Below are positions 30,201 through 45,200 of a stretch of 64,000 nucleotides of DNA, piece by piece; position 1 is the first letter of the stretch, and each line of letters starts with the position of its first letter. A program made the translations under genes and the position numbers. The notes under the pieces were generated by a model. That model was not told the origin of the DNA. It ran no database searches and saw only the letters and a list, made by a program, of their open reading frames with translations. This DNA comes from Omphiscola glabra (lineage: Eukaryota > Mollusca > Gastropoda > Lymnaeidae). Location of the stretch: NCBI GenBank assembly GCA_964017045.1, contig OZ024809.1, forward strand, positions 28,087,618 to 28,151,617, read 5' to 3'.

Positions 30201-33200
30201 GAAAAAATCACGACTTCAACCAGATCTACTTTTCATTTGGTTTTTTCAGTGACGTCAAGCCAAGAGCCAGCTACCAGCTTGGCAGACCGCAGTCACGAGC
30301 TCCTGGCCAAAACTCTGGCCTCGCATCCAGCGCCGTACGGCTACAGGTCCGGGGACCCCAAGATCTCCAGCTCTTGTCATCTTATCAGGACGGTGCCCGT
30401 CAGCCTGAGGTGGGGCTGGGTGATGAAACCGTCGGGACTCTCCAATTACTACCAGAAATACACCGAGACTTATGGGATACCAGTTGTAGGTAGATATGCT
30501 CAATATCTTGCTCGAATGTGCTGTTTATTAGGATTGTTCTTTTCTTTCGGTTTACTTTTCACACGGTATTGCTACATTACAGGGGCTGTTTTAACTTAAC
30601 ACAGTGGCTTAATTAGAAATCTTATGATTGCTTTCTGCTCCATACAGTATATTTAAAATATTCGGTTTTAAAAATGGTAATACGTGCACAAGTCGCAACG
30701 CGATTTGCTCTGTCCATTATAAAGGGTGCGGAAAGTCATGCTTAGGGGAGACAGGTCATCGCCTTGCAGACCGTTTTAGAGAACACCTGTAAAGATCAAT
30801 AAACCAGCCCGTGGTCCCGTTTCTAAACATTTCAATAGTGCTAACCATAATTGAATTTTAGACATTGAATTTACTGGGACATTGTGTGCGAGTAATTCAC
30901 CTGATCGAATATAAATGGAAAATAAATTAATAACAGGGTTGTGTTACTCTGACTCCATACGGTATAAACCTAATTTACAATTTTAACATAGTTGCAAAGC
31001 GTTTTTCCGATTTGTTTTTTTTAATTGTACTTCCACCCACTTTCTTTCAAATCGTCTGATTTTTGCTTTTGTCGGGGTCTTGTGCCAATTCTTATACTTT
31101 TCTTTCCTTTTTAGGAAATATATAAATTTATATATATATATTATATATATATATACTAGATGTTGCACGCCAAACATTGGCGGCAGCAATGGGTGAACTC
31201 CCCATCTACTAAAGTTACTTGACAAAACATGAACTCCTACACCCTTCCCACCCCCCAGTGGCGTAGCGAGGGGGGCAAGTGGGACATCATGCCCCGGGCG
31301 CTACTCACAAAGGGCCGCCAAATGATTTTTTTACATATAATAGTGTATAGTTTTCGAATAGGGGGGGCGCTAAAAAGTATTGTGCCCCGGGCGCCAGTTA
31401 AGCTTGCTACGCCACTGCCCCCCCCTCTTGATACGTCACTGCACACTTTTTATATCATGCCTATGAATTATATTAAATATTTTGATGTCCCAACAACTTT
31501 TAAACCGACATTTTTTTCTACACCATACTTAAACTGAGACGATTTCATTTTCTAAAAAAATATATCATTTAGCGTAGTTATTATTATCATTAGATGTCTT
31601 ATATAGCGCAGTACCCCAGCCTAGAGCTGGGCTCACAGCGCTGTACATAAAATATTAGAAAAAGAGACATAATCGTAACAATAAAATAAATTACATTATA
31701 TTTTGCAAGCTATTGAACTCATTATCGAACCATACTTTCTTTCCAACATATAGAATTATTTATAATATACTCTCAATCCCAAATTCGCTGATTAGAAAGG
31801 AGCCGGAAATGGAAGCAGTAAATTATGAAGCCATCCACGCGTCATACCAGAAGCGTACTATAAGAGATCAATTTATTTAATTACTAGCGAGTACCCGGCA
31901 TGCGTTGCAATGCCACTCATCGAAATAAAGTGTCCGTGTTTTAATAATTTTTTTGTAAGTTCTTCTAATAACCACCTTTTTTTAACCGTCTGGTGCGTAT
32001 TCGAATTAATTAGAAGGTTTTAAGAAGTGTCAGCAGACCACACGCAGCTGTCCGTGTGGGAAGCATGGATTTTCCAAATTTAGTCCCAAAACTTATAGCG
32101 ATTGATCCCCCCATGCAAAAGCTATGTTTGAAATTATATTTATATGGCTCATCTATTACATATAAACAAATTTAGGGCCCCCGGCCCCAAAAGTAATATT
32201 GTGAAATATTTGTACTAAATCAGAAACCTATTTATTAAGTCACATAAACAATGAAATGTCACAGTTTATATTTAATGTAATTCCACCCACTTATGCAATA
32301 GCTCTGCTTGACGTTATATTTACATAGCTCATATAAGAAAAAAAAAGAATTTAAGGCCCCCGGCCCAAAGCGGAATATTGTAAAATATTTGCACTTCTTT
32401 AGAAACCTAATGCGGCCTGCACACAACAACTCACTGAAAGTGTATCGCATTCAGATGAATAGTATAGGAACTCATACGGAAATTATATTTAAATAGCTCA
32501 TATTAGAAAGAAAAACTACTAAAGGGCCCCGGTCCAAAACTGGTAATTCTTTGTAAAATGAATGGGTTTTGATATTCATGGATATACTTTTGTAAATATA
32601 CTTACATTGTGTTAACGTCATTGATTTTCTTAATTCGTAAAATGAGAATATAGCATCTATTTTTCACAACAGTAATATCATTGGATTTAAAGATATAAAA
32701 TTGTACACACCCTATTTCCTAATCCCCATATATATGTACCTAAGAAGGCAAATTATTTGTCAAATTCATTTTGAGACGTATAGTGTGCTGCCATGTGCAA
32801 ATTAAACTATTGAATTACAACTTCCCCCTCCCCCAAACAGAGTTTTAAAGAAATTAATAAAATCATCCACGGGATTGTAATCCACTTACTTACGCAAAAA
32901 CAATTTTTTTGCATTTCAAATGCTTTGTTCTTATTTAAATGAGTGATAAGTGCATTAGTTGATGCTATTTGGATATGTAGTTTCGCTGCACTGATTGCAT
33001 TAAACGGCATTTTCGTATTAAAAGTATATTTATTTAAAGGTTAGGTTTTTTTTTTTTTTTTTTTTTTTAACTTATTTATAAATTTCATAAATGTATATTT
33101 TTGGAAAGAATAAAAGTAAAAATTTATTAAACGTTAAAAATAAAAAGCAAAAATTTTATTTCATTTTTTAAATTGTAGCAATTTAAAAAGCAATCTATTA

Positions 33201-36200
33201 TATTTATTAATTTTACTTTTAGGAAGGGGGAAATACATTATCAATTTTATTACGCGCGGTTATTAAATCAGATAAATTTTTGCATTGAATAAATAGACAA
33301 TTTGAGTTCTGACGTCATTTGCGTTATTATTTAGAACAAATTAGTTTTACTTTTATTACGCAATATTTGGAACGTATTAAAAAAATTCACTAAAATCAAC
33401 AGATGTTTTGGTTTCCTCGATAAATGTGATTACAGTGTAATTCTCTGATCATAATTTGTTTTATTAATTTTCATAACTTTCAACCACATATAAAATGTTT
33501 AAAATAGTTCCTTAGTTGTTACTCCAGATTTATTTGTAATTTATATTATTAATACTTAAAATTTTTTAAAATTAAAGCGAATATACAATATATTTTTCGC
33601 ATTACCATTGATTCGAGTTCCTTAAAATAATAGAAGAAACTATGATTGTTTTAAAAAATGGGAACGTATTTAAATCGTATCGGTTCTTTGGAGTTACGGT
33701 CAGCATAGATCATTCTTATATAATAGATGTATTACTACATCGTTGCTATTCAAAATCACAACACATTTACAAAGCTATATCCGATTCTAAAATACGTCAC
33801 AAAATTCAAGCTTATTTATAAAAACAACAAAAATACTCTCTACACTAAACATGCAAAAACGTGTTTTCTCTGCTCTTGCTACAAATTGATGTCTGTTGGC
33901 ATTTGTTCAAGGGCGGTTGAGTTGATAGCTCCGTTTGAAATTATTTTGATAAAGTTTGTTAAAGAAAACAAAACGAATTTAAGGACATCGGCCCATGCGA
34001 AATATTGTAAAATGTTGTTCTAATTTAGAAACATTTGCGGGAGCGCACATATCAATTCACCAAAGTTTTTATCGCAATTGGATGAATGGTATAGGAATGC
34101 ATACGATAATTATATAGATAATAAATGGTGGAAAACGAATTAAGGCCCCCGGCCACAAACGGAATATTGTAGAATTGTTGTATTACTTCAGAAACCTACT
34201 TATTATATCACAAAATTAAAAAAAGAGAAACATATTACTGAAGTTGTATCGCATTCAGATAAATGGTATAGGAGTGCATACGGATATTATTTTTTACAAA
34301 GCTCATATAAGAAAAATAACGATTTTGGGGCCAACGGCCAAAAACGGATTATTTTAAAAGTGTTGTAACTACTTCAGAAACCTAATTACTATGTGACACA
34401 CACAATTTAATGTCGCTATTTGTATTTGATTAAAAATCTATCCATCCACACATTAGCTCTGTTTGAAATTTTATTTGTATAGCTCATATAGAAAAAATAG
34501 AACATAGGGCCCCTGGCTCAAAACAGAATATTTTAAACGGTTGTAATAATTTGAAAAGCTTTGCTGACGTGGGTAAAACATTTTACTAAAGTTTTATCGC
34601 ATTCAGATAAATGGTATAGGAGCGCATACAGAAATTATTTTGTACAAAGCGCGTATAAGAAAAAAAAAGAATTTGGGACCAACGTCTGAAAACGGAATGT
34701 TTTAAAAATATTGTAATTACTCATTAACATGCGCGACCTTATGGACAACCTTTCAACAAAGTTTTGTTGCAATCGCATGAATGGTGTAGGAGCGCATACG
34801 GTTTGAAATTATATTTATATAGCTCATATTGGAAAAATAAAACATGGGGCCCCTGGCTCAAAACGGAATATTTTAAAACGGTTGTAATAATTTAGAAACC
34901 TTTGTGGGCATGCTCGCAACATCTAGTCAAAGTTTTAGCGTATTCGAATAAATGGTGTAGGAGCGCAGACGAAACCTATTGTTTACAAACCTCATATAAG
35001 AAAAAAAAACGATTTTGGGCCCAACGGCCAAAACAAAATATTTTAAAAGTGTTATAATGACCCAGTAAAATGCGCAAGCTTATGGAATACAACTCTCCAA
35101 TGTTTTGTCGCAATCGCATAAATGGTGTAGGAGCGCATACGGTTTGAAACTATATTTATATAGCTCATATTAGAAAAAACAAACATGGGGCCCCTGGCTC
35201 AAAACGGAATATTGTAAAACGGTTATAATTATTTCCAACACTTTGTGGGCGTGCTTGCAGCATTTTACCAAAGACTTAGCGCATTCAGACGAATGGTGTA
35301 GGAGCGCAGACGGAAATATTTTTTACAAAGCTCGTATAAGACAAAAAACGAATGAAGGGCCAACGGCCGAAAACGAAATAATTGAAAAGTTTTTAATGAC
35401 GCAGTTAAATGCCCAGGTAGGTGGCCAGCAACTCACCAAAGTTTTGTAGCAATCGCATGAATGGTGTGGGAGCGCATACGGTTTGAAACTATATTTATAT
35501 AGCTCATATAAGAAAAAACGAACATGGGGCCCCTGGCTCAAAACGGAATATTTTAAAACGGTTGTAATAATTTAGAAACCTTTGTGGGCATGCTCGCAAC
35601 ATCTCGTCAAAGTTTTAGCGTATTCGAATAAATGGTGTAGGAGCGGAGATGAAACCTATAGTTTACAAAGCTCATATTAGAAAAAAAAACGATTTTGGGG
35701 CCAACGGCCAAAACAAAAAATTTTAAAAGTTTTATAATGACTCAGTAAAATGCGCGAGCTTGTGGAATACAACTCTCCAATGTTTTGTCGCAATCGCATG
35801 AATGGCGTAGGAGCGCATACGGTTTAAAACTATATTTATATAGCTCATATAAGAAAAAACGAACACGGGGCCCCTGGCTCAAAGCGGAATATTTTAAAAC
35901 GGTTATAATTATTTCCAAACCTTTGTGGGCGTGCTTGCAGCATTTTACCAAAGATTTAGCGCATTCAGACGAATGGTGTAGGAGCGCAGACGGAAATATT
36001 TTTTACAAAGCTCGTATAAGAAAAAAAACGAATGAAGGGCCAACGGCCGAAAACCAAATAATTGAAAAGTTTTTTAATGACGCAGTTAAATGCCCAGGTA
36101 GGTGGCCAACAACTCACCAAGGGTTTGTTGCAATCGCATGAATGGTGTGGGAGCGCATACGAGACAAACAGACATACATACATACAGACATACATTAATT

Positions 36201-39200
36201 TTTATATATATAAGATATGTCATGTAAATGTAATTTTCATTTAAAGTAATATTGTTGTTTGTACTGGTGAAGGTATTTGTGGATACGTTTGAATTTTTAT
36301 TGTGTGTAAACATAATTAGAGCTTAACATAGATTGTTGTATTTACACCGACTGTTTGTGCTTCATTAATCGACTTGAAAGCTCTTTCGCACTATAATTTC
36401 ATAACTATTTTTAACTACAATTCTTTACTAGAATATGAATGACAAATTGAAAATCCAATTCCCACACCGTTCCTTCAGTGGTTCCTACCTCCATGGAATC
36501 GATCCCACACCAAAATTATTTTTGGCTTATTTAATTTTATTATGAACCCCCCCCCCCCCCCGCCCCACACACACACACCCCTTTGATGGGATCGACTCTG
36601 AATCAGTATTTTCATTGGATCCCCAGGAAGCCAGAACGTGAGCGACGGTGCCCTGAGCAGGGCGTGCTATGTCCTACGGGTGCTTTTGGCCGACCATTCC
36701 GTCATTCGCCAGTCCTTCTACAAGCTGTTCGGCAGAGTCGCGGTGATCGGATCAGGGGAACGCGTCACCGCCGTGCCGGAATACAGATTCCTACCGGACC
36801 ACTGGAACGAGAGGTCACGCGGTCTGGGCGCCACGGAGTCGGTGCCAGTGTCATCGGGGGCGGAAGAAAATCTCTTATGTTATCGGTAAGAGGGGTGGGG
36901 GTGTGTGTGCCGGTAAGTGTTTCGTAACTTACGCCAAAAACAAAAGTCTGAAGAAAACACACACAGAGACAGACACACTTACACACACACTCACAAAAAT
37001 ACAAAATTCCTTTTTAAAAGGAATGTCAAGTAAATAAACATCTCATTACCCACAGTCCAAAAACAAATTGTTTAAAAATTTAAAAAACACAACACACAAA
37101 AAAAGAAAATACCCACCCACACACGCACCCACACATGTTTTGTTAGGCCACTTTAAACCAACTGCCACAAACCTTGTTCAAATTTTTTTCGACGTTAATA
37201 AAAATCGAGTTTCTGGCGTTGACAAAGCTTAATAATTTTGACCGCAGGGCTACACACGCGTGAAAAACAAATTAATTGTATAAATTAGCACTACACGACA
37301 TTGAACCACTGATCTCGATCTCTGCAACGATTTTAAAACACAAGATTCAATCAAGTTTGGCTGCAACTATTCGCACCTGGGTACCAGAAGTGAGAGGTTG
37401 GGATTAATTATTTTTTTTTTTAAATATTACAGTTGGGTTTCTAAGGCAAAGTTTGGTATCAAATGAAAAACAATTGAATGGACTATATGTTTGTAAACTT
37501 ACTTCATCAGTTTAACTAAAACAAACTACAACAAATGACATCCGAATGGCATTTAGTCATTTAGTAAAAATGGACCCGGAGACGCAGCGCCGACATTCGC
37601 ACCCGATCCCATAATATATTATATTTTAAATAGTTTTTTTTTTTAATCCCAACCTCTCACTTCTGGTACCCGGGTGTGAATAGACACTTCGATAAAGTTT
37701 ACCCTGCTTGAAACCATAATAATAGTTTTCTTCCTTTTTAAAGATTTATAATAATTCTGCTCACTTAAACTTTTAAAAAAAAATTATTATAATTTTTTAT
37801 TTATAAAAATGCAAGTCTAAAACAGCGGTTCTCAACCTGTGGGTCGCGACCCCTTTGGGTGTCGAACGACCCTTTCCTAGGGGTCAACTAAGACCATCGG
37901 AAACACATGTACACTACCGTTATGAAGTAGCAACGAAATTAATTTTGTGATTAGGGGTCGCCACAACATGATGAACTGTGGGTCGCGGAATTAAGAAGGT
38001 TGAGAACCACTGGTCTAAACGTTTGAGGAAAACACCGAACGTAATGAGTGAGAGCGATTATCTTTTTTAAAAAAAGGAAATGAATAATTCTTTTAATCTC
38101 CCTTTAATAGTTTATTGAGTGAAAAGTGTTAAATCTCTAACCCACTGTTCTATCCCATTCCTCTTGCTGTCCTACTCTCGGATACTACATCTGAGGCTAA
38201 GAGTTAATTAATTATTTTTTTTTTTAAATATTGTTTTACTGTAGTTTGTTCGCAGAGGAAGGCTTCTTGTCGACACGTTCGTTGTGTTGTTGCGTTTTGT
38301 TTCCTTCTGTTTCTTGTTGTTGTTGTTGTTTTAAAAAAAAAAGATTTTCCCATACTTTGTTTCGTATATTTCCTAATACTTTATTGAGCTTCCCTCAATC
38401 ATACAAAAATAGTAGAAAAAAAAAGATTATTGGAAAGCTTATAAGGAGGGGAAAAAAACAACAGGACAATCTAGTGAACGTTTCGGTTGGAAGCCTTCGT
38501 CGCAAGACAACACAACATTAAATTAAAGAACTCCTAAAAAACAATTTTTTTAAAAATAAAAACAAATCCATTATCCTCTTTATCTCATTGTACGTGGTGT
38601 ATCATTTATTTAGAAGCGGTTAATGGAATTGGTCAACTTCGGGCGGAACAAAAACGTTTATATTTCCTTCAAATTCCCCTTAAAAAAAATACATTTTATT
38701 TTGTACTGCATAACCAAATACGTCACAAATACAAGGCACACAGCCACAGCTACACAATTAATCTCCACGCCAAAAAATGCACCCATTGGACAAGACATAT
38801 TCCATTCATCTTCACTTTGAAAAGGTTAACACACTGATTTTTCGTGGGGGGGGGGGGGGGGGGGGCTAAAATTTGAGAGAATTGGGTGGCGGGAAGTGGG
38901 TCATTATGGCTTACGAAGATTTTGTCAGAAACACACGTTAATATAAAGTTATAAAGGATAAAAAAAACAAAAGAGAACGGGCGATTGGAACTTAGCTTCG
39001 CAGTCGCGGGAATAAAAATGTCTAACACCGAAAAGGTACGTGTAGCCAGTGGCGTAGGAAGGGTGGGGTGAGGGGAAGCGGTCCGCACCTGGGTGACACT
39101 TATATCTTCCTTATATGGAGGGGGTGGCATTTTCGGTCATAAGCAGAGTTTGTTTCGTGGATGAGGGCGGTACACAAAAAATCTTGGCATGCCCGGGGCA

Positions 39201-42200
39201 GTACTAACCCTGACTACGCCACTGCCTATATAGCCATAACACGACTTGAATGCATGCTCTTATGTATCATCGCAAGCGTGACAGTAGTTTTCAGTCTAAC
39301 TGTGCTTGTTATCTGGCAATAAGGTTACACATAATACTACACATAAGGTTACGAATAATGCTACACATATGGTTACACATAAGGTTACACATAATGCTAC
39401 ACATAAGGTTACACATAAGGTTACACATAAGGTTACACATAATGGTACACATAAGTTTACACATAAGTTTACACATAAGGCTACACATAAGGCTACACAT
39501 AAGTTTACACATAAGGCTACACATAAGTTTACACATAAGTTTACACATGAGGTTACACATGTGGTTACACATAAGGTTACACTTAAGGTTAAACATAAGG
39601 TTACACTTGTTTACAGATAAGATTACACATACGGCTATCGTGTAATTTGGGGACCAAGAAAGTTAGTAGTTTGCCCCATTGCACATCTCTTATTCACCAC
39701 ACCATTCATCTATAAAACCGTATAGTTTTATTCCAGATCTTTTTCTTTTAAATGATGATATCTTTCAATAAATAGGAACGGCAGTGACCGCTACGCCAAG
39801 GAGGACATCTTCCTCCACGAGCTGGCGCACGGCGTGCACCTTCTCGGCGCCAAGTACGCCATCCCCGGCTGGCAACGAGATCTCGAGCGTGCGTACGAGA
39901 GCGTCAACAAGACGGAGCTGTGGAACAACACGTACAGCAGACAGTCGGCGGAGGAATATCTGGTGGGTGTGCCACTGGAAAAGTTTTCAAAATGTTTTTG
40001 TTAATTTGGGCATCACCATGTTGTACCATCCGTCCGTATGTCTGGTACAGTATATTTAAATGTATTTTTTTAAAAACGTTTTTTTTGTTACCGGTACACC
40101 ATTGCGTACCCCCCCCCCCCCACCCCCTGAAACTATGTTTGAGATTCGCTGATAGGGTTGCGAGAATTGTTTGTGTTGTAAATTGTGTAGTTGTATTCAA
40201 GGAATCGTGTTTTAATACTGTCCAGACCACAAATAAAGGAAAACCCGCTTTCGATCAAATATTTCACGTGTTATGGGTATCGACACCAGATAACAGAATC
40301 TAAGTATTGATTATGGCGCAAAAGATGAAAAAAAAATCAAAAATTTAATTATAAGACACATTTTTATACTTTTTGGACTTCTGTGTGCCGTTAAATATCG
40401 CTCTGTGTACCACGATTATCATAAGTTTCCGACCTCTGATCTGTTGTATAGAAATCGATCGATTGAGTCATTTTAAATAGCAGGTTTTGACCCATGCATT
40501 TTGTTTAAAGCTCTTCCTGTGAGGCGGTCCAATTTACTCCCCCCCCCCAAATCTTTAGTTAGTTACTCCACTATTCTTTAGTTACTCCACTATTCTTTAG
40601 TTACTCCACTATTCTTTAGTTACTCCACTATTCTTTGGTTACATCACTATTCTTTAGTTACTCCACTATTCTTTAGTTACATCCCTATTCTTTAGTTACT
40701 CCACTATTCTTGAGTTACTCCACTATCCTTTAGTTACTCCACTATTCTTTAGTTACTCCACTATTCTTTAGTTACTCCACTATTCTTTAGTTACATCACT
40801 ATTCTTTAGTTACTCCACTATTCTTAGCGACTCCACTATTCTTTAGTTACGCCACTATTCTTTAGCTACTCCACTATTCTTTAGTTACTTACTCCTCTAT
40901 TGTTTAGTTACTCCACTATTCTTCAGTTACTCCACTAATGGCTATAGCTGCACCAGTGCTCTCGGGGGCCCCCTCACACTAACACACACACGTTGACCTG
41001 TCATTCACAGGCGGAGGGGATCCAGAGCTACTTCCGCGTCAACGCCTTCAGCGACCCCGCCGACGGCGTCCACGGGCCGGTGGATTCTCCCGAGAAATTG
41101 CGAGACTATGACCCCGCGCTGTACCGCCTCATCGAACTGATGTTCCCGTGCGGAAATACAATTCTGAAGCGATGCAACTCCACGAGAGGTAGGCCGCTTT
41201 CGGCAATCCGTGTGTCCATCAACGTCACAGCCCTGTCGTATGACATTAAGCGTCAGTTCACACGATCAAATTTCGCGTCAAATTGTTGTATGAACGCACT
41301 ATTTTGTGCGTGGTTCCTCTTTGCGGGAATTTGATCCGATAGTAATTTGAAAGTTGTGACAAGGCTTCATACACGAATTGCATCAAATGCTTGGAGGAAA
41401 ATTTGACCGTGTGAACCGACCCTAAAACATGCAAATATTTAAAAAATAAGAACAGTTGACATATTGGTGGATCTAGAACTCTTTTTAAATAGGGGGTAAG
41501 GAGGGTGTGGGAAGGGAATGGTGTGGTTTACAGGTGGGGGAGAAATGAAGTGACAGATCCAAGAATGTGAAGATGAGGCATTCTATTAGGATAGGAGGGA
41601 GAGGAAGGGAGGGGAATGGAGGGGGGTAGATGCAAAATTATGTTCAGACAATGTTTCATCACAATAAAAAATGTATGTTAAGGCCCCGTGACCATTTTTA
41701 TTCCATGCATCATTCTAGAATCAGAGCACAGCCAAGTTCTAAAGACAAACTGCGACCTAACACGAGAGTATCAACTAAAACTGCCAGAATTCACTCCAGG
41801 TAGGCACAACACTCCATGTAGGTACAAAAACTCCAGGTAGGTACAACACTCCATGTAGGTACAACACTCCAGGTAGGCACAACACTCCATGTTGGTACAA
41901 AAACTCCAGGTAGGCACAACACTCCATGTAGGTACAATAACTCCAGGTATGCACGCCACTCCAGGTAGGCACACCACTCTAGATAGGCACACTACTCCAG
42001 GTAGGCACAACACTCCAGGTGGGCACAACACTGGAGGCGGGAACAACAATGGAGGCGTGCACAACACTCCAGTTGGGCACAACACTCCGGGTAGGCACAA
42101 CACTCCAGGTTGGCGCAAACTAAAACACTGCCGTATTAGTGGAGGTTTCAATATTTGGCACATATCATTTCAAAAGTGAAGAGATGACGTTTGATGCCAT

Positions 42201-45200
42201 TTATACAAGTGAAGCTTCATGTGGTCACGAGTCACATCAGGAAGCATAAGATATAAGTACAAGGAAAGATAGCCAATACATTGCAAAATCCACACTACTT
42301 AGTAGTTCAGCTTCCCCGGGACGGGTGGGGGGAGATATTAGGACGTTAATTTACCGTCCCGGCCCCTGGGAGAGTGGACTACGGACGTTTGAAACACAGC
42401 GTCTTTGGTCGACCAGATGTCTCCGGTCGGGGAGGGTCTCCGCCGGCGAACCCGATCGAGCGGTTGCGGGCGGGGACGCTCCACGCCCGGGGAGGTCTCT
42501 GGCGCCCTTCCGCACGGCCTGCCGCCGAGGCGGCCGGCAGGTGCGGGTGGGCGCCGGGGAGGGCATAAGGAGCGTAAGCTCGACGGCCCGCTGACGCCAT
42601 TTCCTAAAGTGATATTCGAGTAGTTCAGCGTGTGATTTTATTTTTTCTTCTAAATTTGTATATAAAAAATTGGTAACTACGTTAAATTCGTGTAAACCAG
42701 TTATCGATTGTCCCAACTTTCTAATCTCGAAACTCGCATGGCGTGACCCACAAATGCCCATTGTCAGGCTGGTGACGAACACAGTACCGTAATCAAGATG
42801 ACGAATACGTCACAGTAATCAAGATGACGAATACGTCACAGTAATCAAGATGACGAATACGTCACAGTAATCAAGATGACGAATACATCACAGTAATCAA
42901 GATGACGAATACGTCACAGTAATCATGATGACGAATACATCACAGTAATAAACATGACGAATACATCACAGTAATCAAGATGACGAATGCATCACAGTAA
43001 TCAAAATGAAAATTTTTTTGCTGTTTGGGAATCAAACTTGTATACAACACTAAATTTTTTGTGAAATAATAAAAATATGTTGTTTTTTTTTCAAATTTAT
43101 TTATTTTTTAGAAATATTAAGTGTGTCAGAACTCACGGGACATTTAAACTGCCCCCCCCCCCTCCCTGGTCACTAAAACTTCCATATAATTGAGTTTCTG
43201 CTTTGCTATTATTTCACCACATACGTTTCACTTCTAGCATTGAGGCCCTCTGCAGTCTGCAGCACATACATTTTAGTAGGTTGTTTTTTTTTTTAAAATT
43301 ATAAAACACATATACTCTACAGATATGAAGTAGCAACGAAAATAATTTTGGGGCTGGGGGTCGCCACAACATTAGGAACTGTATTAAAAGGTCGCGGCAT
43401 TAGGAAGGTTGAGAACCACTGTTCTAGATGTTTCTGTTATTGTTATATAACACACGTACAGTGTAGTGATAACATGTTGATTATGACCAGAGAGCTGTGA
43501 AGACAAGAGCAAGTACTGCCGCGACTGGGCTAAACAAGGGGAATGTGAGGTGAACCCAAGCTACATGCAGGTGGAGTGCAGGAGCAGCTGTCAGTGGTGT
43601 GGTGAGTCGTAGTAGTGTCAATGGCGTGTCATGTCATGTGTCAGTGGTGCGGTGTGTCATCATGTCATGTGCCAATGGTGTGGTGTGTCATGGTCGTCTT
43701 TCAGCATTGTGGTGAGCCATAGTGTCGGTGGTCTGCAGGGTCAGGTCAGGTAGTCAGTGGTTGGATGTGTCATGGTGTCTGTGGCGTGTCATGTCATGCG
43801 TCCATGGTGTGTCATGTCAGGTTGCCAGTGGTGTGTGTCTTGTCTCGGGTGCGTGGCGAGTCATGTCATGGTGTCAGTGTGTCATGTGGTGGTCTAGTGG
43901 TGTCTAATTTTTATGTCATTTGACACCATTTAATGATGATTGGTGTACGATATAATGGTGTCAAGTGGTAGGTAAGCATTGATGTATCATGTTAACAATT
44001 GAACAATCATGGTGTGTGGTGAGAAAGGTCCACATTGGAATGTGATGGTAAATGTCATCATTGGTGTATAATATGGAAGGTCATCAATGGTGTATAATAT
44101 GGAAGGTCATCATTGCTGTGTGATATGGAAGGTCATCATTTGTGTGGGATGAGAAAGGTCATCTTTGGTGTGTAGTGTAGAAGGTCATCATATGTGTGTG
44201 ATGTCGAAGGTCATCTTAGTAAGTGACGTGGAAGGTAATCATTGGTGTTGGTGTGGAAGGTCATCACTGGTGTTATGCGATGTGAAAAGTCATTATTTTG
44301 TGTTTGCGGAATAAACAATTGCAGAACTCTTGTATAAAAAAAATATGAACTAACTATGCAATGTGTTTTACAACCATTTCCTTGTTGTTGTTCTCTTGTT
44401 TCAAACAAAACACACAAACAAACTTATGTATCGCGGTTTGCCAAACTTAACTCTAACAACTTTTCGTTGAAGTGGTTGAAAAAATTTCGGTACTTCAATT
44501 TTAATTCACCGCAAAAATTATCATTACTGCTATCCTAATCTGTGCAGCTATATCCGGTTTAATAAATACAACTGCTTCAGTAGACGCCATGAATTTTTTG
44601 ACAATTTATGCATTAGTTCACGATAAAGCCGGTAGTAACTTGTTTCTACAACAACACGTTATTATACATGCTGTCAGATGATGTGCTAACAACCTTACCA
44701 TGATTTTATCCTTGAATAACCGACAAGATCGTTGGAGATGCCTCCACACTAACTGGTTTTAATGGATATCTGAAATAATGTATATGTTAATGTTTAATAA
44801 TTTTTGCGTTGAATTAAACGTCTTTATTTAAAAGAACATTTGTTTTATTGGAAGTGTGATAATAAATTTTTTTGCGGCGAATTAAAAATTGAAGTACCAA
44901 AATTTATAGGCCCGCCGGGGGTGGGGGGCACTAACCCTGGCTACGCCACTGCCAGCCTGCCTAAACCCTTCGGCCAACAGATTATTTCCATTTTTATTAT
45001 TTTTTAAAATAACAAGGATTTGATGAAACTAATTAACAGTAACGGCTGATATTGATGGAGCGTGAGAATTAATTATTGTAACGAACTTTTAACTACAGGT
45101 AAATCCCTGGTCGCTGACCCGACACCACCGCCACCTGTGACAGCAGGAATGTGCACGGACGGCAACGTCTACTGCACGTCGTGGGCGGACCTGGGCGAGT

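Noticed and set aside
35243..36244. Repeated frames with KARIRQKTNEGPTAEN-like segments
   Set aside because: They recur because the ~170-bp satellite recurs. Frames are interrupted between monomers and show no domain.
39815..39850. Astacin or other metzincin peptidase
   Set aside because: The motif is HELAHGVHLLG, not HExxHxxGxxH, and no Met-turn was found. A Glu third ligand about 46 residues downstream fits the gluzincin pattern better.
42351..42782. Minus-strand 143-codon frame over the GC island
   Set aside because: Arg/Pro/Ala-rich in several frames at once, as expected from GC-rich non-coding DNA. No splice sites or domain.
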